Shown here one piece after another: positions 51,949-60,832 of a stretch of 64,000 bases of DNA (position 1 is its first letter; every line of letters starts with the position of its first letter). This DNA comes from JAGNKE01 sp965230245. GTDB lineage: Bacteria; Pseudomonadota; Alphaproteobacteria; Micavibrionales; Micavibrionaceae. The notes beneath the pieces are model-generated. The model did not search any database, had not been told where the DNA came from, and saw nothing but the letters and a program-made list of their open reading frames with translations. Position numbers and translations under genes: made by a program. The stretch lies in assembly GCA_965230245.1 (NCBI GenBank), contig OZ246000.1, forward strand, positions 1,240,001-1,304,000, read 5' to 3'.

Positions 51949-52387
51949 TCTGCATGCTGAAAATAAACTGGCCAAGTAATTGCTCGAGGTTCTGCGGCGC
52001 TTGCGTATACTGGATACGCCCCCCCGGCTCGATGAAATCTTCTTCCGCGCCCGGCTCAAGTGCCATATAAAGTCCGCCCAGCAGGCTTTCACTGCTGATC
52101 AGAGCCGCTGTATCAGCGGGCAGCTTGTATTGTGAATCGATGTCCAGATGAACCCGCGCAAGGTAGCTGTCCTCCAGCAATTCTACGTATTTAACAGTAC
52201 CGACCTTCACACCGCTGATCTGAACGCGGTCACCTGCCTTCAATCCGCCCACGCTTGAGAAGTCCGCAACAACCGGATAGCCGCTCGCGCTGCCGACCTC
52301 TGCAGTTTTATAGCTGTAGGAGAGGAACAATACGGCGGCAAGTACGACAACTGCGCCTAATATGGTTTCTGCAATACTGCGTTTCAT
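51926..52387 (-). CDS. mlaD: MlaD-family phospholipid transport protein
   Basis: The 153-aa protein has one N-terminal membrane helix (ETILGAVVVLAAVLFLSYSY), then the MCE domain: FSSVGGLKAGDRVQISGVKV, then GTVKYVELL and SLLGGLYMALEPG. MlaD anchors the Mla complex that moves phospholipids between membranes. It lies between DUF2155 and NDUFA12 genes, a common alphaproteobacterial order. No other mla gene is adjacent. The Mla name is by family; a toluene-tolerance-type MCE protein is the alternative. Confidence 0.9.
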   Translation of the reverse strand: MKRSIAETILGAVVVLAAVLFLSYSYKTAEVGSASGYPVVADFSSVGGLKAGDRVQISGVKVGTVKYVELLEDSYLARVHLDIDSQYKLPADTAALISSESLLGGLYMALEPGAEEDFIEPGGRIQYTQAPQNLEQLLGQFIFSMQNDKDDSQ

Positions 52388-52432
52388 CGCTCAAAAATCC
52401 TGTTCTTTTGATAAACTTGAAAAATCCAAACT

Positions 52433-52828
52433 CTATTCGGGCGGCGTCCACGCCTCGTAATCACCCGTTGCCTTATCACGCTCTCCACCTTCCAGAAGGT
52501 GGCCCGGCGGACGGTATGCGGCATTCGTACCTGTTACGTTGGGCATGTGCGGCTTCTGCCAGGGGCGACGGTAAGAGGCATCCTGCTGGCTTGGTGCCAC
52601 ATCGGTCTGGTGATGCAACCAGCCGTGCCATTCGGGCGGCACTTTCGATGCTTCCGGCTCGCCTTTGTAAATAACCCAACGGCGCGTATATTTATAACCT
52701 TTGCGGGGTTTTGCTTCGTAATAACGGTTACCGTAATCATCCGCGCCGATTTTCTTTCCGCCGCCGAAAAGCGTTACGAATTTGGTATAGGCCGGAGACA
52801 TAACACCGAGTAACCTGAAAAAACCCAT
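52433..52828 (-). CDS. NDUFA12-type NADH:ubiquinone oxidoreductase subunit
   Basis: The 131-aa protein has the B17.2/NDUFA12 pattern: FVTLFGGGKKIGADDYGNRY, YEAKPRKGYKYTRRWVIYKG, VPPEWHGWLHH and KPHMPNVTGT. It is an accessory subunit of complex I in Alphaproteobacteria and mitochondria. Length is normal. It precedes mlaD on the same strand. This gene is a good marker that the DNA is alphaproteobacterial. Confidence 0.95.
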   Translation of the reverse strand: MGFFRLLGVMSPAYTKFVTLFGGGKKIGADDYGNRYYEAKPRKGYKYTRRWVIYKGEPEASKVPPEWHGWLHHQTDVAPSQQDASYRRPWQKPHMPNVTGTNAAYRPPGHLLEGGERDKATGDYEAWTPPE

Positions 52829-52941
52829 CAGTTTTAACCTTTACAGTAAAGCTATTATTTGTGTTCTTTTAGCGCGTACAAGCAACCTTTACAAGCGGTG
52901 CCGATTATGGCAGAGGATGATACAAACGGAAAGGACAAAAA

Positions 52942-53403
52942 ATGGATATTAAAGCCAAACTCGAAGAACACGGTCTCTCACTCCCCGAAGCCGCCGCTCC
53001 GGCTGCGAATTACGTGCCTTACGTGGTTTCAGGAAAACATATTTATGTCGCGGGACAAATCCCGTTCCTGAACGGTGAAAAAATGCACATGGGCCGCTTG
53101 GGCGATGACCTCCAAGTCGAGGATGGCGTTAAGGCCGCACAAGCATGCGCTCTTAATATCTTGGCTCAGGTCGACGCAGCCATCGGCGGCGACTGGTCAA
53201 AGGTCGCACGTTGCGTCAAGCTCGGCGTGTTCGTGAATTCCACACCCGATTTCACTGCGCAGCCGCAAGTCGCAAACGGCGCTTCTGATCTGATCGCCAA
53301 CGTCCTAGGCGACAGCGGAAAACACGCGCGTTTCGCTGTCAGCGCCCCAAGCTTGCCTCTCGGCGTCGCCGTCGAAATTGATGCGGTTTTCGAGATAAAA
53401 TAA
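52942..53403 (+). CDS. RidA-family protein
   Basis: The 153-aa protein matches the RidA/YjgF fold: YVPYVVSGKHIYVAGQIPFL at the start, KAAQACALNILAQVDAAIGG in the middle, and HARFAVSAPSLPLGVAVEID at the end, with the conserved Arg. Many members hydrolyse reactive enamines and imines; others (YjgH-like) have unknown substrates. AAAGGAC precedes the ATG. It is convergent with clpA and shares a terminator with it. Confidence 0.88.
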   Translation: MDIKAKLEEHGLSLPEAAAPAANYVPYVVSGKHIYVAGQIPFLNGEKMHMGRLGDDLQVEDGVKAAQACALNILAQVDAAIGGDWSKVARCVKLGVFVNSTPDFTAQPQVANGASDLIANVLGDSGKHARFAVSAPSLPLGVAVEIDAVFEIK

Positions 53404-53434
53404 AAAGCTGCAGAGCCTTACTTCTGCACTTTTT
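53402..53434. terminator. Shared bidirectional terminator of ridA-like gene and clpA
   Basis: AAAAAGCTGCAGA pairs with TCTGCACTTTTT around GCCTTACT (one C-C mismatch), giving T runs on both strands. It begins right at the RidA stop. It overlaps the last codons and stop of clpA, so part of the clpA coding end forms one arm. Confidence 0.7.
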
Positions 53435-55727
53435 CTTTTTCGGGAGATTTTTTCTTTGTCTTGCGTGAAGGCTTTCCGTCTTCATACGTGAAGACAAGCT
53501 CTGATCCGTCATAATCAACAACGGCCAGACCGCCTTTTTCCAGCTTACCGAATAAAATTTCTTCGGCCAGAGGGCGCTTGATCTTTTCCTGAATGACACG
53601 AGCCAGAGGGCGCGCACCCATGGTGACATCATATCCTGCCTCGGCAAGGTGTTTACGCGCGGCCTCGGTAAGCTCAATCGTAACGTTACGGTCTGAAAGC
53701 TGCGCTTCAAGCTGAATAACAAACTTATCAACCACACGCTCAACCGTATCTGGTGAAAGATTGGAGAACGGCACGATCGCATCGAGACGGTTTCTGAATT
53801 CAGGTGAGAACATCTTCGTAATGGCCTCGTTATCCGCATAATCTTGCGATCCGACACTGCGCTCGAACCCGATAGGTTTACGGGCTATGTCTTGCGCACC
53901 GGCATTTGTTGTCATGATCAAAATGACATTGCGAAAATCAACGGTCTTGCCGTTATTATCCGTAAGCTTCCCGTAATCCATCACCTGAAGCAGAATATTG
54001 AACAAATCGGGATGCGCTTTCTCGATCTCGTCCAACAAGAGAACGCAATGCGGATGCTGGTCGATCTTATCGGTCAAAAGCCCGCCTTGCTCAAACCCGA
54101 CATAACCCGGCGGCGTACCGATCAAACGGGAAACGGCATGGCGTTCCATATATTCGGACATATCAAAACGGTTAAGCTCAACGCCTAATGACTTTGCAAG
54201 CTGCTTAGCAACTTCCGTCTTACCGACACCCGTAGGGCCGGAGAACAAATAACATCCGATCGGCTTCTCGGCATCGCGCAAGCCCGCACGCGCCAGCTTG
54301 ATCGAGTCTGAAAGTACTTCGATGGCCTTGTCCTGATCAAACACCATGGTTTTCAGATCACGCTCCAGCGTTTTGAGCGCTTCTTTGTCATCCTTGTTAA
54401 TCGTCGTCGAGGGAATACGCGCAACCGCAGCAACAACATCCTCAATGTCCTTAACGCCGATGGTCTTCTTGCGCTTGTCCTCGGTCACAAGCATCTGCGC
54501 AGCGCCGACTTCGTCAATAATATCAATCGCCTTATCCGGCAATTTGCGGTCACCGATATATTTTGCGGACAAATCAACCGCCGCCTTGATGGCCGCGCTT
54601 GTATATTTGATCTTGTGATAGTCCTCGTAATAGGGGCGCAGACCTTTTAAAATCTTGACGGCATCCTCAATACTCGGCTCGTATACATCAATCTTCTGAA
54701 AACGGCGAACAAGCGCACGGTCTTTCTCGAAGTAATTTCGGTATTCTTTGTAAGTCGTCGACCCGATACAGCGTAGTTCACCGCTGGACAAAGCAGGTTT
54801 CAGAAGGTTCGATGCATCCATCGCGCCGCCGCTAGTTGCGCCTGCGCCGATAACGGTATGAATTTCATCAATAAACAAAATGGAGTCTTCAACATTGGAT
54901 AGCTCGGTCAGAACAGCCTTGATCCGCTCTTCGAAGTCACCGCGATAACGCGTCCCCGCAAGCAGCGCGCCCATATCCAGCGCAAAGATGATAGCATCAT
55001 GCAGGACTTCCGGCACTTCCTTCTCAATAATGCGCTTGGCCAGCCCTTCTGCAATCGCGGTTTTACCGACACCGGGGTCACCGACATAAAGCGGGTTGTT
55101 CTTGGAACGGCGGCAGAGGATCTGAATCGTGCGCTCGACCTCTTTTTCTCGGCCGATCAGCGGATCAATCTTCCCGTCCGCGGCCTTCTCGTTCAGATTA
55201 ATACAATAGGCATCCAGAGCCTCACGCCCTGTTTTAACGTCCTTTTCAGGCTCTTCAACACCTGTCGGGGTAGAATCCGGCCGGTTTTGTGACGGAACTT
55301 TTGCGATGCCGTGTGAAATATAATTCACCGCATCAAACCGCGTCATATCCTGTTCCTGAAGGTAAAACACCGCATGACTTTCACGCTCCGAGAACATGGC
55401 CACAAGAACATTTGCGCCTGTTACTTCCTCACGGCCTGAAGACTGAACATGAATGGCCGCACGCTGCAAAACCCGCTGAAAAGTATTGGTCGGTTTCGCA
55501 TCGTCAATCTCGTAATTCACGAGGTAATTCAAATCTGTCTCGATATATTGAAGCAGTTTTTCCTGAAGATCGTCCAGATCAATACCGCAAGAACGCAAAA
55601 CCGCCATAGCGTCAGGATCACTTGCCAGCGCATGAAGCAAGTGCTCAAGTGTCGCATATTCGTGGTTCTTCTCGTTTGCAAGAGCCAGCGCGCGGTGTAA
55701 TGTCTGTTCAAGATTGCGTGAAAGCAT
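53418..55727 (-). CDS. clpA: ATP-dependent Clp protease ATP-binding subunit ClpA
   Basis: The 769-aa protein has a ClpN domain (LEQTLHRALALANEKNHEYA), the first AAA+ module with GDPGVGKTAIAEG, and the second with GPTGVGKTEVAKQ. It ends in a basic tail. The ClpP-binding loop is IGF in ARKPIGFERS. It unfolds and feeds substrates to ClpP. clpS lies upstream on the same strand (about 125-base gap). Length is normal. The end overlaps a terminator hairpin shared with the convergent gene. Confidence 0.98.
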   Translation of the reverse strand: MLSRNLEQTLHRALALANEKNHEYATLEHLLHALASDPDAMAVLRSCGIDLDDLQEKLLQYIETDLNYLVNYEIDDAKPTNTFQRVLQRAAIHVQSSGREEVTGANVLVAMFSERESHAVFYLQEQDMTRFDAVNYISHGIAKVPSQNRPDSTPTGVEEPEKDVKTGREALDAYCINLNEKAADGKIDPLIGREKEVERTIQILCRRSKNNPLYVGDPGVGKTAIAEGLAKRIIEKEVPEVLHDAIIFALDMGALLAGTRYRGDFEERIKAVLTELSNVEDSILFIDEIHTVIGAGATSGGAMDASNLLKPALSSGELRCIGSTTYKEYRNYFEKDRALVRRFQKIDVYEPSIEDAVKILKGLRPYYEDYHKIKYTSAAIKAAVDLSAKYIGDRKLPDKAIDIIDEVGAAQMLVTEDKRKKTIGVKDIEDVVAAVARIPSTTINKDDKEALKTLERDLKTMVFDQDKAIEVLSDSIKLARAGLRDAEKPIGCYLFSGPTGVGKTEVAKQLAKSLGVELNRFDMSEYMERHAVSRLIGTPPGYVGFEQGGLLTDKIDQHPHCVLLLDEIEKAHPDLFNILLQVMDYGKLTDNNGKTVDFRNVILIMTTNAGAQDIARKPIGFERSVGSQDYADNEAITKMFSPEFRNRLDAIVPFSNLSPDTVERVVDKFVIQLEAQLSDRNVTIELTEAARKHLAEAGYDVTMGARPLARVIQEKIKRPLAEEILFGKLEKGGLAVVDYDGSELVFTYEDGKPSRKTKKKSPEKEKVQK

Positions 55728-55853
55728 TGATTTTCAAGCCTCTCAGGTTAATCCGCCGATACTTAAAATCGTATCATATTCTTTTTTACACTGCCATGAA
55801 TGGATATAAGGTTAATAAAAAAAGTTCTAAAATAACGGCGTTCAAAGAAAAAC

Positions 55854-56264
55854 TTACTCTTTTTCCATTGTGCACTGCAGAGGTTGCTCGTTCGCCCGTG
55901 CAAAATCCATAACCTGACCGACTTTGGTTTCGGCAATTTCAAAGGTAAATATCCCGCAAACGCCGACGCCTCGGCGATGAACGGTCAGCATAATATCCGT
56001 CGCTTCCTGACGGCTTTTATTGAAAAACCGCTCCAGCACGTGAACAACAAATTCCATCGGCGTGTAATCATCATTCAAGAGTAAAACCTTATACATAGAG
56101 GGTTTTTTGGTTTTCGGACGGGTCTTGAGCGTAATACTGGTTTCAGACTGTGCGTCATCGTCGCCGAAACCCGGATTATGGTCGTCATCGCCACCATCGG
56201 ACATCCGCAAACCGCCCGCGGTTGCCTCAGTTATCAAATCATTTTGTGTTTCGTGCTCGCGCAT
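55854..56264 (-). CDS. clpS: ATP-dependent Clp protease adaptor ClpS
   Basis: The 136-aa protein has the core YKVLLLNDDYTPMEFVVHVL then ERFFNKSRQEATDIMLTVHR, followed by GVCGIFTFEIAETKV. It binds N-terminal Leu, Phe, Tyr or Trp and passes such proteins to ClpAP. The N-terminal 45 residues are polar and acidic. ATG 56264 is chosen because GGAG lies eight bases upstream; a TTG at 56306 is unsupported. aat is 5 kb away. Confidence 0.96.
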   Translation of the reverse strand: MREHETQNDLITEATAGGLRMSDGGDDDHNPGFGDDDAQSETSITLKTRPKTKKPSMYKVLLLNDDYTPMEFVVHVLERFFNKSRQEATDIMLTVHRRGVGVCGIFTFEIAETKVGQVMDFARANEQPLQCTMEKE

Positions 56265-56468
56265 CGAAAAAACTCCGTTTGATCCGTGAAAAAATCTGCA
56301 AATCAAGACATCTTAAGTATATTCAACAAACCCTTTTAAAAGGTTTCTAAAAAACACCCATTTCGGAAATATCGGGAATAATAGTAATTCATTCCGGTTT
56401 TTGCCACCAAAAATCATAACTATTTTTATCGCGGTAAAATCACGAAGGCGTATTTTTCAAAAAACCCT

Positions 56469-56497
56469 TTGCTGCACTGCAAATTTTGCAATACATA
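56469..56497 (+). promoter_or_regulatory. Possible promoter of the PycTM-like gene
   Basis: TTGCTG at 56469-56474 and TACATA at 56492-56497 are 17 bases apart, 45 bases before the ATG at 56543. The remainder of the 278-base gap between clpS and this gene is AT-rich, and I saw nothing else in it. Weak -10; low support. Confidence 0.3.
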
Positions 56498-56542
56498 ATA
56501 TGGAATAATAAGAAAACAAAAAGTTTTGAACGGGGTCATCCA

Positions 56543-57070
56543 ATGAATGAAATCTACGAAGACAAGCCTGAAAACCGTAAATGGCAAGCGCTTTTGCGTG
56601 GTCAGATTACAGCGGCAACAGTTGCTAAATATTCCATGATCATGCGCCTCATCGACCAGAAGGCGCAAGTGATGATCTTCCTGAACTCCATTCTTGTGCC
56701 CGTCAGTATTCGCGGCATCGAAAGCGAAGTTTTTAAGCAGGCCGCGATGATTTCAGTAACATCCGCCGTACTGAGTATCACGGCTGCGATGATCTGCATC
56801 TATCCGAAGCGAAAATACCGCCGTTCAGGTGATCGCGAATTGAACCTGCTCCACTTTAACGACATTGCCCACATGGAGCGCGATGAATATCTCGATATGA
56901 TCCTGCCGGTCTTTAACGAGCCGAAAAAACTCGCGGAAACCGCACTGGCTGATCTTTATGATACGGCGCGCTATTCCATTTTGCCGAAGTTTTACTGGCT
57001 CAAAATTTCATACGCCGCGTTTTTGTTGGGGAACTTGCTTGCGATTATTGTCGCGTTTTTTAATATGTAA
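56543..57070 (+). CDS. Pycsar-effector-like transmembrane protein (PycTM/DUF5706-like)
   Basis: The 175-aa protein has the features of PycTM proteins. An N-terminal helix leads into the RLIDQKAQVMIFLNS motif (D38-K40-A41, as in the family's DxKA) at the start of TM1. TM2 is about 66-88. A cytoplasmic loop has LLHFNDIAHMERDEYLDMI and LADLYDTARYSILPKFYWLK, and TM3 is about 153-173. In Pycsar defence such proteins disrupt the membrane on binding cCMP or cUMP. No cyclase gene is nearby; a GT4 gene starts five bases later. ATG 56543 has GGGG upstream. Confidence 0.6.
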   Translation: MNEIYEDKPENRKWQALLRGQITAATVAKYSMIMRLIDQKAQVMIFLNSILVPVSIRGIESEVFKQAAMISVTSAVLSITAAMICIYPKRKYRRSGDRELNLLHFNDIAHMERDEYLDMILPVFNEPKKLAETALADLYDTARYSILPKFYWLKISYAAFLLGNLLAIIVAFFNM

Positions 57071-57075
57071 ACACA

Positions 57076-58299
57076 ATGCACGTACTCTTTTGCCATGACA
57101 CATTCTATACCAAGTCCCGTGACGGAACGGTCTATAGTTATGGGGCATTTCCCTATTCACTCTGGCAAAAAAGATATCTGACGCATTTTGACTCCCTGTG
57201 TATTCTCGGCCGGAAAAAGAAAATGAGCATGGAGGAAAGCGGCACGCTGGATGTCTCCTCCGGTCTGCATGTAGAGCATGTCCTGCTTGCAAACATCAAT
57301 CGCCCAGTAAAACGTCTGACCAAATCGGGACGTACCTATAAGAAAATCCTCGAACAAGTCCAAAAGGCCGATGCCGTAATCATCTGCGGCCCTCTGGAAT
57401 TTGGCCTGATGGCGGCAAAGGCCGCACGCGAAACGGGTACACCATATGCCGTTGAAATGTCCTGCTGCGCCTATGACCGCTCATGGTATCGCGGCTCTCT
57501 TGTGGGAAAACTTTATGCGCCGATCATATTCCGCCGCGCAAAAAAAATGGTGCGGCATGCCGACGCCGTGATGTATGTGACCGAGCATTTCCTGCAATCA
57601 CGCTACCCCACAAACGGCATTACGCAATATGCATCGAACGTCGAAATTGCCCATGCCGAGGATGAGGTTCTCGAGCAAAGGGTCGAACATATCAAGGGGC
57701 ATGACGGCCCCGTGGTCATCGGTATGATCGGCAATGTGGTCAGCGGCCTGAAAGGGCTAGGCGTTGCGATTAACGCTCTCGGCAAAGTCAAAAAAGAATT
57801 GCCCGAAGATAAGGATTTCACGCTAAAAATTCTGGGCCAAGGCATTCCGGCGTTGTGGCAAGGCCTCATCAATGAAAACGGCCTGCAGGGAAAGGTCGAA
57901 TTTTGCGGCAGCGTTCCGGGTGGGCAGGCTGTTCTGGACTGGCTCGACGACATCGATATGTATATCCAGCCCAGCTTCCACGAGGGGTTACCACGCTCCC
58001 TGATCGAAGCCATGAGCCGCGGCTGCCCGTCGCTGTGTTCCGATGCGGGTGGAACCGACGAACTGTTAGCGAAGGAATACATTCACCCCCGCGGCGATGT
58101 CGAAAAACTGGCCGACCATATGAAATCAATGATTTTATCGGATGACTGGGAAAACCATGCGCGTGAAAACTTCAAAAAAGCCAGAAACTACAGCTGTGAA
58201 ATACTGACACCGCGCCGCAAGGAATTCTGGAACAAATTTGCAGAGATCGTAAAAAACAAATCCGGCATAAAAACACAGCAGATCAAAAAAGCGGCCTGA
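57076..58299 (+). CDS. Glycosyltransferase family 4
   Basis: A 407-aa GT-B enzyme. The N-terminal domain begins MHVLFCHDTFYTKSRDGTVY. The donor domain has IGMIGNVVSGLKGLGVAINA, the two GT4 glutamates in QPSFHEGLPRSLIEAMSRG, and SDAGGTDELL. It starts five bases after the PycTM-like gene, so the two are probably co-transcribed, and it ends four bases before a convergent GT4 gene. It probably acts on a surface glycan. Confidence 0.88.
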   Translation: MHVLFCHDTFYTKSRDGTVYSYGAFPYSLWQKRYLTHFDSLCILGRKKKMSMEESGTLDVSSGLHVEHVLLANINRPVKRLTKSGRTYKKILEQVQKADAVIICGPLEFGLMAAKAARETGTPYAVEMSCCAYDRSWYRGSLVGKLYAPIIFRRAKKMVRHADAVMYVTEHFLQSRYPTNGITQYASNVEIAHAEDEVLEQRVEHIKGHDGPVVIGMIGNVVSGLKGLGVAINALGKVKKELPEDKDFTLKILGQGIPALWQGLINENGLQGKVEFCGSVPGGQAVLDWLDDIDMYIQPSFHEGLPRSLIEAMSRGCPSLCSDAGGTDELLAKEYIHPRGDVEKLADHMKSMILSDDWENHARENFKKARNYSCEILTPRRKEFWNKFAEIVKNKSGIKTQQIKKAA

Positions 58300-58303
58300 T
58301 TTT

Positions 58304-59461
58304 TTAGCCCTGTGCCCTGAAAATAGACGTTCGCTCACCGAACACAAAATCCAGAACGGTTTCAACACGCGTATCCCACGTAAACTTGGTCCGCAAATCC
58401 TCGTAAGCTTTATTCGCCAGTCGCTCGCCGAGTTTCGGATTTTCGTGCAACATCTTGATCGCTTCTACCCACGCCAGCGGATCACCCGGGGAAATCAGCA
58501 AAGCGTTATCGTCATGCCTCAGAACTTCTTGCAAAACTTTAAGGTCTGATGCGATCATCGGGCGCTTAGCCGCCATATATTCAAAAACCTTCATCGGCGA
58601 AATCCATCGGGAAATGTTGCGCCCTGTTTTGATCAGCGCCTGATGCTGATACGGCGCGAGCACCATATCAAAAGCCTTCAGATACCCCAGAACTTCTGCA
58701 TGCGGTCTGTGTCCGTAAAAAATAACATTCGAGGGCGGGTTCTTTTTCCTGATTTTCTTTAGTTGCTCGGGCGTACCGCCAATCACATGAAAATCATAAT
58801 CGGGCAGAACGGGTGCAATTTTCAAAATCATAGACAACCCTTTTCCGGGATGCAACATGCCGGCATAACCGACATTCGGCGCATCCTTCCGTCCCTTAAG
58901 CGCAGTAATCCTTTCTGCTTTCCCGTCAATATGCGGCGGTAGGTCGGCGGCGTCATGCGCTACAAAAATCTGCTCCGGCTTGAGGTTCGGATATTTGTTC
59001 AGAAGGTCTTGCTTCAAAACTTCGGAAACCGCGACAATACCCGCAAAACTAGACAGCCTGATAAGTTTCTGCATGGCTATATTCTGCGCTTTTCCGCGAA
59101 GCAATTGATGCGCCTCATAAACCACGGGAACGCGCGGCGGCGTGAATAAAGCCAGCGCAACAGGATCGCGCCCGTAAATCAAATCAGGCTCGCCCATGAT
59201 CTTCATTTTTTCGGGAATAAATTGGAGGCGCTTGATGCCCGAGAGGATCGGAATACGGACGTTATCAGCCAAAGCAAATTTGAAATGACCGTCAACGTCA
59301 TAAGTTTTGAAAATTTCCTTGGCATTAAGATGCGCCTTGCCTTTTGCGAACAAAGTCACGTCATGACCGGCGCGCCCGAACGCCTCGCACATCTTGATAA
59401 CATGCACGGCCTTGGCTTCCGAAGAAGGAAAAGTCGCACCTGAAAAATAATAAATCCGCAT
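58304..59461 (-). CDS. Glycosyltransferase family 4
   Basis: A 385-aa GT-B enzyme starting MRIYYFSGATFPSSEAKAVH, with VIKMCEAFGRAGHDVTLFAK as the GT4 N-terminal pattern. The C-terminal donor motifs are VGYAGMLHPGKGLSMI, WISPMKVFEYMAAKRPMIAS and EVLRHDDNALLISPGD. ATG 59461 is chosen over a longer frame from 59512 because it is the family start. It follows the asparagine-synthase-like gene by one base on the same strand. Confidence 0.85.
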   Translation of the reverse strand: MRIYYFSGATFPSSEAKAVHVIKMCEAFGRAGHDVTLFAKGKAHLNAKEIFKTYDVDGHFKFALADNVRIPILSGIKRLQFIPEKMKIMGEPDLIYGRDPVALALFTPPRVPVVYEAHQLLRGKAQNIAMQKLIRLSSFAGIVAVSEVLKQDLLNKYPNLKPEQIFVAHDAADLPPHIDGKAERITALKGRKDAPNVGYAGMLHPGKGLSMILKIAPVLPDYDFHVIGGTPEQLKKIRKKNPPSNVIFYGHRPHAEVLGYLKAFDMVLAPYQHQALIKTGRNISRWISPMKVFEYMAAKRPMIASDLKVLQEVLRHDDNALLISPGDPLAWVEAIKMLHENPKLGERLANKAYEDLRTKFTWDTRVETVLDFVFGERTSIFRAQG

Positions 59462-59462
59462 C

Positions 59463-60725
59463 TTAACCAGCCTGTTTTTGTTTTTTTGTTCCGCGCGCTT
59501 CCCGCATCTCAAGGGCTTTCAAATTCATTTCCAGCGAGAGCAAGGCGCACAGCGCATCCCCGTAATTCCGTTTCTTGCCCATATGTTTATGCCAGAGCAC
59601 ATCAATATTGACACCGTCAACGCAACCCCTATCTTTTAAATCCATCAGGGCCTCTTGTGCAACATCTTGAAGCGATTTATTTCGCCTTATAAGCGTATCA
59701 AAATCAAATCGCCGACTTGTCGGAACAGGCGGCATATCCAAGAACCGCAGAGTATCCTTTGCCATTCGCCAAACACCGTTGCGCAAGCGCATCGGCCAGA
59801 TTTTGAAAATGGAATCATTATACCGTAACCCGTGATAGCTGGTCGTCGGCAAATCAAACAGAGACGGGTAGGACATATGACACATTTCGCGAAACAGAAC
59901 CCGTTGCTTGCGGTAAATTCTCGGCAGATGCGCCATGAAATCAAAAAACGGCGAATTGACGAACGGCGTTTTATAATCATACCCGCCCGATAAAACACGC
60001 GGCGCAGTCGACTTCCCTGCCTCGGCAAACAAAACCTGCTCGTCATAGCTCAGAACATCCGGAGGCAAGTCACCGCCGCCGATACATTTTATCAAGTCCT
60101 GCTGAGATGGATAAGTCGGCAATCGCAAAAGGACATTCTTCTTGATGTAACGGGTTTTCGCCTCCTCAATCGTGTTGGACGGATAAGAGGTCAAGTGACC
60201 GCCGCAAATACTGCCGCCCATATAGCCGGACCAGATGACGGCATCCGAAAACCGCTCCAGAATGGCATGCGGTGCTTGTCTAAAAAGCAGGGTCTGTGCA
60301 TCATTCATCTCCGCCGCAGCAAGCAACGCATCCGCCGACCACTCGACATGGCACAAATCAACCGCTGTATGCTGCGTCTCGGCAATCTCGGCAACCTGAC
60401 ATCCGATATCATAATCGCAAGTGCCCTTGATCCCGAATGTATAGGTTTCTATGTTGCGCAATTCGGTAAATTCTGACAAAGCACAAAGCAGAGCGCGGCT
60501 GGAAAGTCCGCCGCTAAGCGGCACTGCATGGCGTTTTCCTTTGATAAAGTCTTTATCGATAGAAGTGATAAGAGTCGACCTGCATTGCTGCAGCGTTTCA
60601 TCATGCGAAATGGCGTCCGCATCCAGTTTCTCGATATCGGAAAAATCGGGCGTGAATTTTTCTGCATAGTCGGGGAAATATCCCAGATGCAAAAAGAAAT
60701 TGATATCCTTGTGATCTTTCAACAT
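59463..60725 (-). CDS. Asparagine-synthase-like protein lacking the amidotransferase domain
   Basis: The 420-aa protein matches only the C-terminal synthetase half of AsnB-like enzymes. The PP-loop reads SGGLSS at 71-76, where active enzymes have SGGxDS. The later GDGGDE-type motif is changed to GYMGGSICGG. There is no N-terminal glutaminase (no Cys2). A catalytic role in ATP chemistry is therefore doubtful; a binding or divergent role in sugar modification is possible. It lies in a glycosyltransferase/sulfotransferase group. The last gene of the pair overlaps nothing but is one base away. Confidence 0.6.
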   Translation of the reverse strand: MLKDHKDINFFLHLGYFPDYAEKFTPDFSDIEKLDADAISHDETLQQCRSTLITSIDKDFIKGKRHAVPLSGGLSSRALLCALSEFTELRNIETYTFGIKGTCDYDIGCQVAEIAETQHTAVDLCHVEWSADALLAAAEMNDAQTLLFRQAPHAILERFSDAVIWSGYMGGSICGGHLTSYPSNTIEEAKTRYIKKNVLLRLPTYPSQQDLIKCIGGGDLPPDVLSYDEQVLFAEAGKSTAPRVLSGGYDYKTPFVNSPFFDFMAHLPRIYRKQRVLFREMCHMSYPSLFDLPTTSYHGLRYNDSIFKIWPMRLRNGVWRMAKDTLRFLDMPPVPTSRRFDFDTLIRRNKSLQDVAQEALMDLKDRGCVDGVNIDVLWHKHMGKKRNYGDALCALLSLEMNLKALEMREARGTKKQKQAG

Positions 60726-60832
60726 AGCCGCACCAGATATCTGTTACGCCTTAAACGTAAAACACAGTGTAAGGAAAACAAAGACTATTCGGGAAAACAA
60801 TAAGAAAACGATTATCACTGAACCCGCAATAA

